Source: Pseudomonadota bacterium
GTDB lineage: Bacteria; Pseudomonadota; Alphaproteobacteria; Rhizobiales; Rhizobiaceae
Direction: 5' to 3'
Assembly: GCA_023457435.1 (NCBI GenBank)
Contig: JAEWLS010000047.1
Span: 1 to 64,000, forward strand
Length of the DNA: 64,000 bases
Shown here in pieces: positions 28,683 through 39,100 of this stretch. A program made the position numbers and the translations under genes. Below the pieces are notes generated by a model. It was not told the origin of the DNA. It was given only the letters and a program-made list of their open reading frames with translations, and made no database searches. The stretch's first letter is position 1; the number at the start of each line of letters is the position of its first letter.

Positions 28683-30017
28683 TCATGCCACGCCCGCGAT
28701 CGCGCGCGCGAAGTCGCCTGCGCTGAACGGCTCCAGATCGTCGATCTGCTCGCCGACGCCGATGAAATAGACCGGCAGTTTGTGCTTTGCCGCGATCCCG
28801 ACGAGTATGCCGCCGCGCGCGGTGCCGTCGAGCTTGGTCATGACGAGACCGTTGACGCCGGCAACATTGCGGAAGATCTCCACCTGGTTCATCGCGTTCT
28901 GCCCGGTCGTCGCGTCGACCGTCTGCAACACCGTGTGCGGAGCGTCGAGATCGTGCTTGCCGAGGACGCGCACGATCTTTTCGAGCTCGGCCATCAGCTC
29001 GGTCTTGTTCTGAAGGCGCCCTGCGGTGTCGATGATCAGCACGTCCGACCCGTTCGCCTTCGCCTTCTCGTAAGCTTCGAAGGCGAGGCTCGCGGCGTCC
29101 GCGCCAAGTCGCGAGGAAACCACCTCGGCGCCGGTGCGCTCGCCCCAGATCTTGAGCTGTTCGATTGCCGCGGCGCGGAACGTATCGCCCGCCGCGAGCG
29201 TGACCTTGAGCCCGCCGCGCGTGAGTTTCGCCGCGAGCTTGCCGATCGTCGTCGTCTTGCCGGTTCCGTTGACCCCGACCACGAGGACGACGTGCGGCTT
29301 GTGTGCCAGGTCGAGCTCGAGCGGCCGGGCCACCGGGATCAGCACCTTCTCCACCTCGTCCGCCATCACCTGGCGCACTTCCGCGTCGGAGACGTCTCGG
29401 CCGAAACGTCCGGCTGAAAGCGCGCCGGTGACGCGCATCGCCGTTTCGACGCCGAGGTCGGCGCGGATCAGCACCTCCTCGAGTTCCTCCAGCGTCTCGT
29501 CGTCCAGCTTGCGCTTGGTGAACACGCCGGCGATGCCGGAGGACAGTTCGCGCGACGAACGCGAGAGACCGTCGCGCAGCCGCTGCACCCAGCTCTTGCG
29601 CGGCGCTTCGACAGCAGGCGGCAGAACCTCGGCGACTCGCTCGACGTCCCGCGCAACCGTCATGCGCGTCGGCGCCGCCGGCAGTTCGGGCACGGTCTGC
29701 AGCGGTATTTCGAGCGGCGAAGGCTGTACCGGCACTTCCTGGGGCGCGGCAGGGAGCTCTGTCGGCGGCACTTCCAGCGGCGGATCGTGCGGCACGTCGG
29801 GGTGCGCATCGGGCACGGGGCCAGGCTCTGGCTGGGCCGGAATTTCCGGCGGCGCCGGCTCGATCGGCTGCGGTGCCGGAGGCACCTCCTGCGGCGCCGG
29901 CTGCGGTGCGGGGGACGGCAGCGGCGGAGCCAACGGCGTCGGCTGCGGCTCCGCCGGCTTAGGCTCTTCCGCCTTGCCGCCGAACGAGAACACCTTCTTG
30001 AAGAAGTTCAGGGCCAT
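28683..30017 (-). CDS. ftsY: Signal recognition particle receptor FtsY
   Basis: GTPase receptor that docks ribosome-SRP complexes at the inner membrane. 444 residues: a proline/glutamate-rich A region (residues ~15-115, repeated PAPQ/PP motifs), an N-domain helical bundle, and the G domain with GVNGTGKTTTIGKLA, DTAGRLQ and TKLDGTARGG, ending IDDLEPFSAGDFARAI. It follows mtaB by 4 bases, in the order dapF-mtaB-ftsY common in rhizobia. Confidence 0.97.
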   Translation of the reverse strand: MALNFFKKVFSFGGKAEEPKPAEPQPTPLAPPLPSPAPQPAPQEVPPAPQPIEPAPPEIPAQPEPGPVPDAHPDVPHDPPLEVPPTELPAAPQEVPVQPSPLEIPLQTVPELPAAPTRMTVARDVERVAEVLPPAVEAPRKSWVQRLRDGLSRSSRELSSGIAGVFTKRKLDDETLEELEEVLIRADLGVETAMRVTGALSAGRFGRDVSDAEVRQVMADEVEKVLIPVARPLELDLAHKPHVVLVVGVNGTGKTTTIGKLAAKLTRGGLKVTLAAGDTFRAAAIEQLKIWGERTGAEVVSSRLGADAASLAFEAYEKAKANGSDVLIIDTAGRLQNKTELMAELEKIVRVLGKHDLDAPHTVLQTVDATTGQNAMNQVEIFRNVAGVNGLVMTKLDGTARGGILVGIAAKHKLPVYFIGVGEQIDDLEPFSAGDFARAIAGVA

Positions 30018-30021
30018 CGCG

Positions 30022-31308
30022 TCAGGCCGCCTTTGCGGCGTGGACTGCCGTCGCAGTCAGCCGCGCGCGGTCATGTCCGCCAATCACTGCTTCGACGATC
30101 TCCCCCGGCACGCCGCTATCGATTGCGGCGAGCGCGAAGCCTTCCGTCCGGCCCAATCCCTCGCGCTCGACGAGGATGCGCTGGACGCTCCCGACCATCG
30201 CCGAGAGATGCCGCGCATGCGCGGCATCGCCTGCCGCCCGCAGCCGCGCCGCGCGCGCCTTGACCACGCGCCGGTCGACCTGCGGCATCCGTGCCGCCGG
30301 GGTGCCCTGGCGCGGTGAGTAGGGAAAAACGTGCAGATGTGTCAGCCCGGCTTCCTCGACGATTCTCAGCGAGTTTTCGAACATGGCGTCGGTTTCGGTC
30401 GGGAAACCGGCGATGATGTCCGCACCAAAAACGACGTCAGGTCGTATCCGCCGCACTTCTTCCGTGAAGCGGATCGTGTGCTCGCGCAGATGGCGGCGTT
30501 TCATCCGCTTCAGGATCATGTCGTCGCCCGACTGCAGTGAAAGGTGCAGGTGCGGCATCAACCGGATTTCGGTCGCCAGCGCTTCGACAAGATCGGGGTC
30601 GGCCTCGATGCTGTCGATGGACGAGAGCCGAAGCCGACGCAGATCCGGCACCTGCTTCAGGATCGTGCGCACCAGTTTCCCGAGCCTGGGCGTTCCCGGC
30701 AGGTCGGCGCCGTAGCTTGTAAGGTCGACGCCCGACAGCACCACCTCGGCGTAGCCATTGCCGGAAAGCCGCTTGACCTGCTCGACGACAGCACCCATCG
30801 GCACCGAACGCGAGTTGCCGCGCCCATATGGGATGATGCAGAAGGTGCAGCGGTGGTCGCAGCCGTTCTGCACCTGGACGAACGCCCGTGCCCTGCCTTC
30901 GATCGCGTCCACCATGTGCGACGCTGTCTCCCGCACCGACATGATGTCGTTCACACGTGCCTTCTCGAACTGGTTCACGCCGAAGTCGGGCAGCGCCCTG
31001 TAGTTGTGCGCCCTGAGCTTCTCTTCGTTGCCCAGCACGAGATCCACCTCGTCCATATCGGAGAAGGTCTGCGCTTCCGTCTGCGCCGCGCAGCCGGTCA
31101 CCACGATACGCGCCTGCGGATTGTCGCGCCGCGCCTTGCGTATCGCCTGCTTCGCCTGGCGGACCGCTTCCGACGTCACCGCGCACGTGTTGAAAACGAC
31201 CGCTCCGCCTGCCAGTTCACCGATGCCGGACGCACTGGCCTGGCGCCGTATCACCTCGGATTCATAGGTGTTGAGCCGGCAGCCGAAGGTGACGATTTCG
31301 ACGGCCAT
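30022..31308 (-). CDS. mtaB: tRNA t6A37 methylthiotransferase MtaB
   Basis: Radical-SAM enzyme that converts t6A to ms2t6A at position 37 of ANN-decoding tRNAs. 428 residues from the ATG at 31308, which shares a base with the dapF stop. The UPF0004 domain holds three Cys (VTFGCRLN, NTCAVT, VTGCAAQ), the radical-SAM motif is CDHRCTFCIIPYGRG, and a C-terminal TRAM-like region follows. HVFPYSPRQGTPAA is typical of MtaB. Confidence 0.95.
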   Translation of the reverse strand: MAVEIVTFGCRLNTYESEVIRRQASASGIGELAGGAVVFNTCAVTSEAVRQAKQAIRKARRDNPQARIVVTGCAAQTEAQTFSDMDEVDLVLGNEEKLRAHNYRALPDFGVNQFEKARVNDIMSVRETASHMVDAIEGRARAFVQVQNGCDHRCTFCIIPYGRGNSRSVPMGAVVEQVKRLSGNGYAEVVLSGVDLTSYGADLPGTPRLGKLVRTILKQVPDLRRLRLSSIDSIEADPDLVEALATEIRLMPHLHLSLQSGDDMILKRMKRRHLREHTIRFTEEVRRIRPDVVFGADIIAGFPTETDAMFENSLRIVEEAGLTHLHVFPYSPRQGTPAARMPQVDRRVVKARAARLRAAGDAAHARHLSAMVGSVQRILVEREGLGRTEGFALAAIDSGVPGEIVEAVIGGHDRARLTATAVHAAKAA

Positions 31309-32192
31309 CAGGCCACCGCCTCGCGGTCGCGCTCCCAGGCGCCCGTCGCCGGATCGAGCATTCCGGAGAATTCCCATTGCGCCGGTCCCGTCAGCACCAC
31401 ATGGTCATCGGCGCGCCACTCGACCCCGAGTTCTGCCCCGCTGGGCGCCACGATCGACACCTTTCGGCCGGTGCGCCGCGTCCGCGCCGCCGAAACGCCG
31501 GCTGCGCACGCCGCCGAGCCGCAGGCGAGCGTGAGGCCCGCCCCGCGCTCCCACGTGCGGATGACGATCCTCTCCGGCGAAAGCACCTGCGCGATGGTTA
31601 TGTTCGCCCGCTCGGGAAATATCGGGTGGTTCTCCAGCAGCGGCCCGAACTTCTCGAGTTCGTAGGACCACACGTCGTGGTCGACCCAGAAGATCGCGTG
31701 CGGATTGCCCATCGACATCACCGACGGCGAGTGCAGCACGGGCTCATCGATCGGCCCGATCTGCAGCTCGATCATGCGCGTGTTGCGGAATTCTTCCGCA
31801 AGCGGCACGTCCTTCCAGTCGAAGCGCGGCGTCCCCATGTCGACAGAGATCAGGCCGCTGTCATGCTCTACGGCGTTCAGGATCCCGGCGCGGGTTTCGA
31901 AGGTGAAGCTCTTCTTGCCTGTCTCTGCAGCCAGAGCCTGGACCACGCAGCGCGTGCCGTTCCCGCAGGCCTGCGCCGATGAGCCGTCCGCATTCAGGAT
32001 GTCGATGTAATTGTCGGTGCCCTGCGTGCGCGCGTCATGGACAGCCATGATCTGGTCGAACTTCAGCGCCGGGTCCGCGGCGACCGCGATCGCCGCCGCC
32101 GGTGTGACGCGCTGGGCGATGCCGCGCATGTCGGCGACGATGATCGCGTTGCCGGCGCCGTTCATCTTGGCGAAGGGGATGCGGGCGTTCAT
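31308..32192 (-). CDS. dapF: Diaminopimelate epimerase
   Basis: Interconverts LL- and meso-diaminopimelate for lysine and peptidoglycan. 294 residues. The two catalytic cysteines are in QACGNGTRCV and TLACGSAACAAG; the start FAKMNGAGNAIIVAD matches the family. First gene of dapF-mtaB-ftsY, with overlapping or nearly overlapping junctions. Confidence 0.97.
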   Translation of the reverse strand: MNARIPFAKMNGAGNAIIVADMRGIAQRVTPAAAIAVAADPALKFDQIMAVHDARTQGTDNYIDILNADGSSAQACGNGTRCVVQALAAETGKKSFTFETRAGILNAVEHDSGLISVDMGTPRFDWKDVPLAEEFRNTRMIELQIGPIDEPVLHSPSVMSMGNPHAIFWVDHDVWSYELEKFGPLLENHPIFPERANITIAQVLSPERIVIRTWERGAGLTLACGSAACAAGVSAARTRRTGRKVSIVAPSGAELGVEWRADDHVVLTGPAQWEFSGMLDPATGAWERDREAVA

Positions 32193-32238
32193 GCGGCGGT
32201 ATATGGCCCAAGCCGCCGTTGATTGCCAGTGTGCCGAC

Positions 32239-33321
32239 CTACACCGGAAACTGACTGTCCGGGACGTTCCAGACCTCGCCGGGAAGCATCGGGCGGAAAC
32301 GGTCGGGCGCGACGCCGTGTGCGGCGAGCGCTTCGGCCAGCTTCTGGCGCGGTTCCTCCAGAGGCTCGTCGGTGAGCTGGAAAGTCGCCCAGTGATGGCC
32401 CGCGACGTAGGCCACGTTGGCGAGCTTCATGCCTTGCACCGCCTCGTCTGGATTCTGGTGCTGGCCCTTCATGAACCAGCGCGGCTCGTAGGCGCCGAAT
32501 GGCAGGATTGCCAGACGAAACGCCCCGTACTTCTCGGCCGCCTTCCGATAGTTGATGCCGTTGTGAAAGCCCGTGTCCCCGACGTGGTAGATGCGGCCCG
32601 CCGGCGTATCCAGCACAAAGGCAGCCCATAGCGCATGGCGCCGGTCGTTGCTGCCGCGGGCTGACCAGTGATGAACGGGTTCCAGGGTGATGTCGAACTG
32701 CCCGTATTTTGGGCCGTCGCCCCAGTCGTGGGCGCTGATGCGCATCTCGGGTATCGCGGCCTTGACGATCGCGTCGTTTCCGAGAGGCGTGAACACCAGC
32801 GGATCGTGAGCGTCCTTGAGGCGCTTGAGCGTCGCCAGATCGAGGTGATCGTAGTGATTGTGCGACGACAGGACGACGTCGATGGGCGGGAGATCCTCGA
32901 ACGCGATGCCCGGCCTGTTCACCCGCCGGGGTCCCGCGAAGGACACCGGTGAGACACGCTCCGACCACACCGGATCGGTGAGGATGTTCGTCCCCGCGAC
33001 CTGGATCAGCATTGTCGCATGCCCGACCATAGTCACGCGGATATCAGGGCCCGAGACATGCTGCTCGGGCTTCGCCTGCGGAAAAGGGCTATCGAACGCC
33101 ACGGGCCACTTGGCCCGCTTGCCGCCGAACTGCCACCGCAGAAGATCCATGAAACCACCCGGCGGCGTACCCCCGGGGTTGAAGAAGGTCGTTCCGTCGA
33201 AGTGGTCGCTGACAGGCCCGTTGTAGTAGCGATTTCCAGCCAATGCGCTCGCTCCGAAAAACCCGCCTGCGGCAAGCGCCGCGCCGCCGCCCAACCATGC
33301 AATCAGACGCCGGCGATTCAT
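32239..33321 (-). CDS. Metallo-beta-lactamase-fold hydrolase, NAPE-PLD/UlaG-like
   Basis: 360 residues. The start at 33321 begins an N-terminal hydrophobic segment (LIAWLGGGAALAAGGFFGASALA) preceded by MNRRR, so it is membrane-anchored or secreted with twin-arginine-like residues. The metal site HNHYDHLD and later His residues (GDTGFH, AGHHWAT) are present, and GHATMLIQ plus NILTDPVWSERVSP are typical of the branch with N-acylphosphatidylethanolamine phospholipase D. A phospholipid or lactone substrate is possible. Confidence 0.9.
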   Translation of the reverse strand: MNRRRLIAWLGGGAALAAGGFFGASALAGNRYYNGPVSDHFDGTTFFNPGGTPPGGFMDLLRWQFGGKRAKWPVAFDSPFPQAKPEQHVSGPDIRVTMVGHATMLIQVAGTNILTDPVWSERVSPVSFAGPRRVNRPGIAFEDLPPIDVVLSSHNHYDHLDLATLKRLKDAHDPLVFTPLGNDAIVKAAIPEMRISAHDWGDGPKYGQFDITLEPVHHWSARGSNDRRHALWAAFVLDTPAGRIYHVGDTGFHNGINYRKAAEKYGAFRLAILPFGAYEPRWFMKGQHQNPDEAVQGMKLANVAYVAGHHWATFQLTDEPLEEPRQKLAEALAAHGVAPDRFRPMLPGEVWNVPDSQFPV

Positions 33322-33434
33322 GCCGCAAACCCGGCAATTCTGCCCCTTCCGAGGCCACGGGGACGCGCCGCCCAACCGTTTCTTAATGAGTCTTCCATAA
33401 GGCTTTCGGTCGGTCCCGGAACGGAGAGTAGTGC

Positions 33435-34841
33435 GTGCGTTTTTCGGCGGCAATGACGGCTGAGCGACTGCTTCCGCAGCGCATGGCCGCGTATGCCCGC
33501 CCGTTGCTCGGCCGCATAGACACCCTGCTCCATAGCGGAGCGGGGCATGGCGACGCAGGCCGCGTCTCGGTCATCGCCTTCGCCATCCGCATCGTCAATG
33601 CCGCCATTGCCTTCATCAGTCAGGTTCTGCTGGCGCGCTGGATGGGCTCGTTCGAGTACGGCATCTTCGTACTCGTCTGGACGACGATGATCATCGTCGG
33701 AAACCTCTCCTGCTTCGGCATCCACACCACCGTCATTCGCTTCATTCCGCAGTATCGCGAGGCCGGCGAACTCGCGATGTTGCGCGGAGTCCTGTTCGGA
33801 AGCCGAGTTGGCGTGCTGGTCGCCTCAAGCGTGCTGGCGACACTGGGCGCGCTGGGCATCTGGCTGCTGGAGCCGTCCATCGATCACTATTACGTGCTGC
33901 CGTTCTATCTCGGCGTCATCTGCCTGCCGATGATAGCGCTGTCGGACGTGCTGCAGGGGATAGCGCGCGCCAATTCGTGGGCGGTGTCGGCGCTTGCCTC
34001 CACCTACATCGTTCGCCCGGTACTGATCCTCGCCTTCATGCTTGGCGCAGTCTGGCTCGACTATCCTGCCGACGCCGTCACGGCGATCTGGTGCGCCATC
34101 CTGGCGACGTATGTCACCACCATTTGGCAGTTGATCAACGTCACGCAGCGGATCGACATCCGGGTTCCTGAAGGTCCCCGCAGCTATGATCTGCACCTTT
34201 GGATGAAGGTGTCGCTGCCGATCTTCCTGGTCGAGAGCTTCTTCTTCCTGCTCACGAATGCCGACGTGCTGATGGTCGGCGCCTACCTGGATCCACATGA
34301 CGTCGCGGTCTATTTCGCGACAGTGAAGACCCTGGCGCTGGTGCACTTCGTCTACTTCTCGGTCAAAGCCGGCGTGGCGCAGCGCTATGCGCAGCTCGCG
34401 CAGCAGGACGGCGGCCTGCGCCTCGCCGAGTTCGCGCGGACTACCTCGGCCTGGACCTTCTGGCCTTCGCTGGCGATGGGCATCGCCGTGCTGGCGCTTG
34501 GCAAGCCCATGCTGCTGCTTTTCGGCCCCGGCTTCGATGCCGGCTATCCGCTGCTCTTCGTGCTCGTGCTCGGCGTGGTAACCCGCGCCGCAATCGGCCC
34601 GGCCGAGAGCCTTCTTACGATGACCGGCAATCAGAACGTCTGCGCGCTGGTCTACGGCATGGCGCTGGCACTGAATGTCGGTCTCAACGTCTGGCTGATC
34701 CCCCAGCTTGGCCTGTGGGGCGCGGCGATCGCCATGCTCGGCGCCATTGTGTTCGAGGCCGCCACCATCGCGCTTCTGGTCTGGTACCGCCTCGGCATCC
34801 CGATGGCCGTTTTTCTGCCCGCACGGGGAGCTTCTCGCTGA
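33435..34841 (+). CDS. Polysaccharide flippase, MATE/Wzx-like
   Basis: 468 residues with about 12-14 membrane segments. The frame starts at a GTG at 33435; an ATG at 33453 is the alternative. The N-terminal block VSVIAFAIRIVNAAIAFISQVLLARWMGSFEYG is typical of polysaccharide exporters of the oligosaccharide-flippase superfamily. Its stop overlaps the start of the following acyltransferase gene (TGATG), so the two act together, presumably moving a lipid-linked glycan across the inner membrane. Confidence 0.88.
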   Translation: MRFSAAMTAERLLPQRMAAYARPLLGRIDTLLHSGAGHGDAGRVSVIAFAIRIVNAAIAFISQVLLARWMGSFEYGIFVLVWTTMIIVGNLSCFGIHTTVIRFIPQYREAGELAMLRGVLFGSRVGVLVASSVLATLGALGIWLLEPSIDHYYVLPFYLGVICLPMIALSDVLQGIARANSWAVSALASTYIVRPVLILAFMLGAVWLDYPADAVTAIWCAILATYVTTIWQLINVTQRIDIRVPEGPRSYDLHLWMKVSLPIFLVESFFFLLTNADVLMVGAYLDPHDVAVYFATVKTLALVHFVYFSVKAGVAQRYAQLAQQDGGLRLAEFARTTSAWTFWPSLAMGIAVLALGKPMLLLFGPGFDAGYPLLFVLVLGVVTRAAIGPAESLLTMTGNQNVCALVYGMALALNVGLNVWLIPQLGLWGAAIAMLGAIVFEAATIALLVWYRLGIPMAVFLPARGASR

Positions 34842-36124
34842 TGGCCGCAATACCGATTCTCGAGGAAGTGAGCGGCGGCCCCTCCGGCTCCATGCTTTCC
34901 AGCCTAGCGGACTTTCGCGATGCAGGCGCCGATCCCTCCGACACGGAAGCCATGCCGTCCGGCGGCCGCACCCGCTCTCTGGCGGTCTACCCGGCCTCCG
35001 CCGGCTTCGACCTCGTCGAGGAGCTTGAGCACCTCTGCGCCCGGTCCGTCGAGCCAAACGTCTTCTTCAATCCGCGCTTTCTCGCCCCCGCAATGCCACG
35101 GCTGGAGGACAGGGAAATCCGCCTCGCCGTCATCCGCGATGCCGATGAACAGCGCAGCCGCCTGCGCCTGCTGGTTCCCTTTTCCGTGGAACGTCCGCCT
35201 GTGCCCTTCGGCGTTCCAGTCATGCGAACCTGGTCGAACCCGTTTGGCCCGCTCGGCACCCCGCTTGTCGACCACGATGACCCCGAAGGCGTCATCGCCG
35301 ATTTCTTTTCGCTGCTGGCGCGGCCCCGGCTGAAGCTTCCGCGCGTCTTCGTGCTGCCGGAGACCCGCCTCGATGGCCCCTTCGCAGCGATTCTCGGCCA
35401 GTTCGCCGCCAGCCGGAACCTCACGGTCGTCACAACCAACAAGGCCGAGCGGCCGTATCTGCAGAGCAGCCTCGAAGGTGACGATTATCTCCGCCGATCC
35501 CTGAGTTCGCATCACTATCGCGGCTTCGGGCGCCTGCGCCGCCGCCTCGGTGAACTCGGCAAGGTGGAGCACGTCGTCGCGCGCAATCCCGCGGAAATCC
35601 GCCTCGGGATCGAAACTTTCCTGACCCTCGAGGCTTCGGGCTGGAAGGGCCGCTCCGGAAGCGCCATGGCGATCGACCGCTACCGGGCCGCATTCGCCCG
35701 CGAGGCCGTCGACCGTCTCTCGGAGCGCGATTTGTGCCGGATCCACATGCTGACGCTAGACGATCATCCGATCGCCTGCGTCGTTGTCTTCATCGAGTCC
35801 GGCATCGCCTACACTTGGAAGACCGCCTTCGACGAGACGTACCAGCAGTATTCGCCGGGCACGTTGCTCATGCTCGACGTGACGCGCAGCCACCTCGACG
35901 ATCCCAACATTCTCGGTACGGATTCCTGCGCGGTGCCCGACCACCCTGTGATGAGCAGGTTGTGGAGCGAGCGTCGCCCGGTCGGCACGCTGGTCGTCGG
36001 CCTGTCGCCGGATGCCGACCGCCTGGCGCGCCAGGCCGCATCGCAGCTTCATCTCTACAGCGAGACCCGCAACTTCGTCCGCATCTGGCGCGAGCGGCTG
36101 TACCGGGCCATCGGCCGCGGCTGA
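34841..36124 (+). CDS. GNAT acetyltransferase, BioF2/CelD-like
   Basis: 427 residues from the ATG at 34841. The C-terminal half holds the BioF2-like acyltransferase fold: FLTLEASGWKGRSGSAM, then HMLTLDDHPIACVVVFIESGIAYTWKTAFDETYQQYSPG. Such proteins are common in polysaccharide loci, where they modify glycans or assist cellulose or capsule assembly. It is coupled to the upstream flippase. Substrate unknown. Confidence 0.87.
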   Translation: MAAIPILEEVSGGPSGSMLSSLADFRDAGADPSDTEAMPSGGRTRSLAVYPASAGFDLVEELEHLCARSVEPNVFFNPRFLAPAMPRLEDREIRLAVIRDADEQRSRLRLLVPFSVERPPVPFGVPVMRTWSNPFGPLGTPLVDHDDPEGVIADFFSLLARPRLKLPRVFVLPETRLDGPFAAILGQFAASRNLTVVTTNKAERPYLQSSLEGDDYLRRSLSSHHYRGFGRLRRRLGELGKVEHVVARNPAEIRLGIETFLTLEASGWKGRSGSAMAIDRYRAAFAREAVDRLSERDLCRIHMLTLDDHPIACVVVFIESGIAYTWKTAFDETYQQYSPGTLLMLDVTRSHLDDPNILGTDSCAVPDHPVMSRLWSERRPVGTLVVGLSPDADRLARQAASQLHLYSETRNFVRIWRERLYRAIGRG

Positions 36125-36134
36125 AGAGCCGCGG
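36115..36134. terminator. Possible bidirectional hairpin
   Basis: CCGCGGCT - GAAG - AGCCGCGG is a perfect 8-base stem across the acyltransferase stop codon. It separates two convergent genes but lacks a T-run. Confidence 0.35.
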
Positions 36135-36158
36135 CTCCGCGGCCCTGAGCGACGGCCG

Positions 36159-39100
36159 CTAGGCGCGCCGCGCCTCTTCCGCCTGCCCCATCCACGCGCT
36201 GACCTTGTCGAGCAGCGCCTTCGGGCTGATCGGCTTCGACAGGTAGTCGTCCATGCCGGCGTTGATGCAGCGTTCGCGATCGCCCTTCAGCGCATGCGCG
36301 GTAACGCCGACGATAGGCGTGTGGCGTCCGGTTTCCGCTTCCCTCTCGCGGATCGCGCCAGTCGCCTCGAGCCCGCTCATCTCCGGCATCGACACGTCCA
36401 TCAGGATCATCGCCGGCTTCATCTCTTCCCAGGCGGCGAGCGCGAGCTTCCCGTTGCCGACGATCTGGAACGTCAGTCCGGTCTCGGCCAGGATCTGCGT
36501 GAACACCAGCTGATTGACCTCGTTGTCCTCGGCGACAAGGATATCGACGCGGCTTTCCCCAGGCATCGGCGCCGCTTTCGGCCTGGCTACCGGTGCCTGC
36601 GTGACGGGACGGCTCTCCGCCGTTGCTTCCGTGCCGCGGATCGGGATCGACGGCTCGGTCGACCCGCTGCGCCGCATGTGGCCGCGCTGGATGGAGGCTA
36701 CGAGCGTTTCCAGCAAGAGCGACGAGCGCACCGGCTTGATCAGCTGCGCGTCAAGCGCGAGGTCTCGATGGGCCGCATTGTTGAGCGACTGGTCGACGGA
36801 GGTCAGCATGACGATCGGCACGTCCGCAATCGCCGGATTCTGGCGCACGAGCCGCGCCATCTCCGCGCCGGTCATGCCCGGCATCTGGAAGTCGAGCACC
36901 ACGCAGTCGACCGCGAGGCCGAGCCGGGCGGTGGCCTTGAGCACCTCGATGCCGGTCGGCCCGTCTTCGGCGGCGCAGGAATCGAAGCCCCACGACGCCA
37001 TCTGCTCGGTCAGGATCGCGCGGTTGATGGCATTGTCGTCGACGATCAGCACGCGCGCGCCGCTCACGTCGATGGGCGTCAGCCGCTCGACATTGGGTCG
37101 CCCCGTCTTCGGCAGCGTCAGCGTCACCCAGAACGTCGAACCTTGGCCCTCGACGCTTTCGACGCCGATCTGACCTCCCATCATGTCGACCAGCCGTGAC
37201 GTGATCGCCAGGCCGAGGCCCGTGCCCTCGTGCCGCCGGGTCGAGGATGCGTCCACCTGGCTGAATTTCTCGAAGATCATGTTGAGCTTGTCGGACGGGA
37301 TGCCGATGCCGGTGTCGGTGACCGACATGCGCAGATGCGCAACGTCGCCGTCTTCCTCGCCGGTGACGTCGATCAGCACGTGACCCTTGTCGGTGAACTT
37401 GACGGCATTGCCCATCAGGTTGGTGATGATCTGACGGATGCGGCCGACGTCGCCGACGAAAGTATGATGAAGCCCCGGCTGCACGCGCGCGATCAGCTCG
37501 AGATCCTTCTCCTTGGCGCGCGTCGAGACAAGCGTCGCCACGTCCTCGATCGCCTCGGTCAGGTTGAACGGGGCGGGGTCGAGCACCAGCTGGCCGGCGT
37601 CGATCTTCGAGAAGTCGAGAATGTCGTTGATGATCGTGAGCAGCGCATTCCCCGACTTCACGATGATGTCGGTAAAGGTGCGCTGCTTGGAATCGAGTTC
37701 AGTCTTCGCCATCAGCTCGGCCATGCCCAGCACGCCGTTCATCGGCGTCCGGATCTCGTGGCTCATGTTGGCGAGGAACTCCGATTTGGCGCGGTCGGCC
37801 AGAATGGCGCTCTTGCGCGCCTCTTCCAGCTCGGCCTCGCGCTGCTTCAGCTCGGTGATGTCGGTCGTCGAGCCGATCAGGTAGAGCGTGCCGTCATTGG
37901 CAATCATCGCGCTCTTGCGCGATATCTGGTGCCGCGTCGACCCGTCCGGATGCGTGACGACCTCCTCGGTCACGACTGTCTCGCGGTCGCGCAACACCTT
38001 GAGGTCAGCGTCGCGGAATGCCTCGCCCTCGACACCGAAGACTTCGACGTCGGTCTTGCCGATCGCATGTTCCTGGTCGAAGCCGGTGAGCTCGCACCAG
38101 CCCTTGTTGACATACATCAGCTTGAGGTCGTCGCGTTTCGCGTAGATCGACACCGGCACGTTGTCGATCAGCGACTTGAATACCTCGTTCTCGCGCATCG
38201 CCTCGCCAAGCGACGCTTCCCGCTCCTTGAGCTCGGTTATGTCGACACGGACGCCGACGAAAAATCCGTCGGCCGTGCGGATGTCGTAGACCTGCTGCCA
38301 GCGCCCGTCCGCGTTCCTTCGCTCGTAGACGGCCTGCGGCTTGTCGTAATTCTTGAGATAGGCCTCGATCCACGCCTCGCGGTCGCGGTCGTAGAGTTCG
38401 TCCACCTCGGCATCGCCGCTCCAGCGGAAGTAGCCGGCGGCATGCGCGGCCACGACCGCGTCGCGCAGGGACCGGCCCGGAATCATGGCGCCCGCGAGCG
38501 CGGGAAGCGTCTCGTAGATGCCCCGGTTGGCGTAGACGAAACGGTCTTCACGGTCGTAGATGATGACCGCTGCCGGCAGGGATTCCAGCACGGTCTCGAG
38601 CTGCATGCGCGCGTCCCGTGCTTCTGTCTCGCGCTGCTTCTGGTCGGTGATGTCGTAGTACGACACGAGGCGCTTACCGCCCGACAGCGCCGTGACGCTA
38701 TAGATCATCGTGCGCCCGTCGGCGCGGACGAATTCGCGCGGCGCCACGTCGCCGGCCGCGATTTCCGCGACGCGCGACGCGACGTAGTCTTCCCAGCGCT
38801 CGTCGCCGATGTCGTAAATGCCCGTCATGCGGTTGACGTCCATCAGCGCCCGGAAATGACTGCCGATCGCGACCGCGCCAGGCTCCAGCCGCCAGATGTC
38901 GAAGAAGGCGCGGTTGATGATCTCGGCGGTCAGGTCGGCGGCGAGCACCACCACACCCATGCGCATGACGTCGATGCTGCGCGCCAGGTCGGAAAGCGCA
39001 TTGTCGCTGACCGCCTTCGCCCGCTCGAGCTCGGCCTCGCGAAGCTTGATCTGGGTGATGTCGGTGCACACGCCGATCGTTCCGCCATCCTCGCTGCGGA

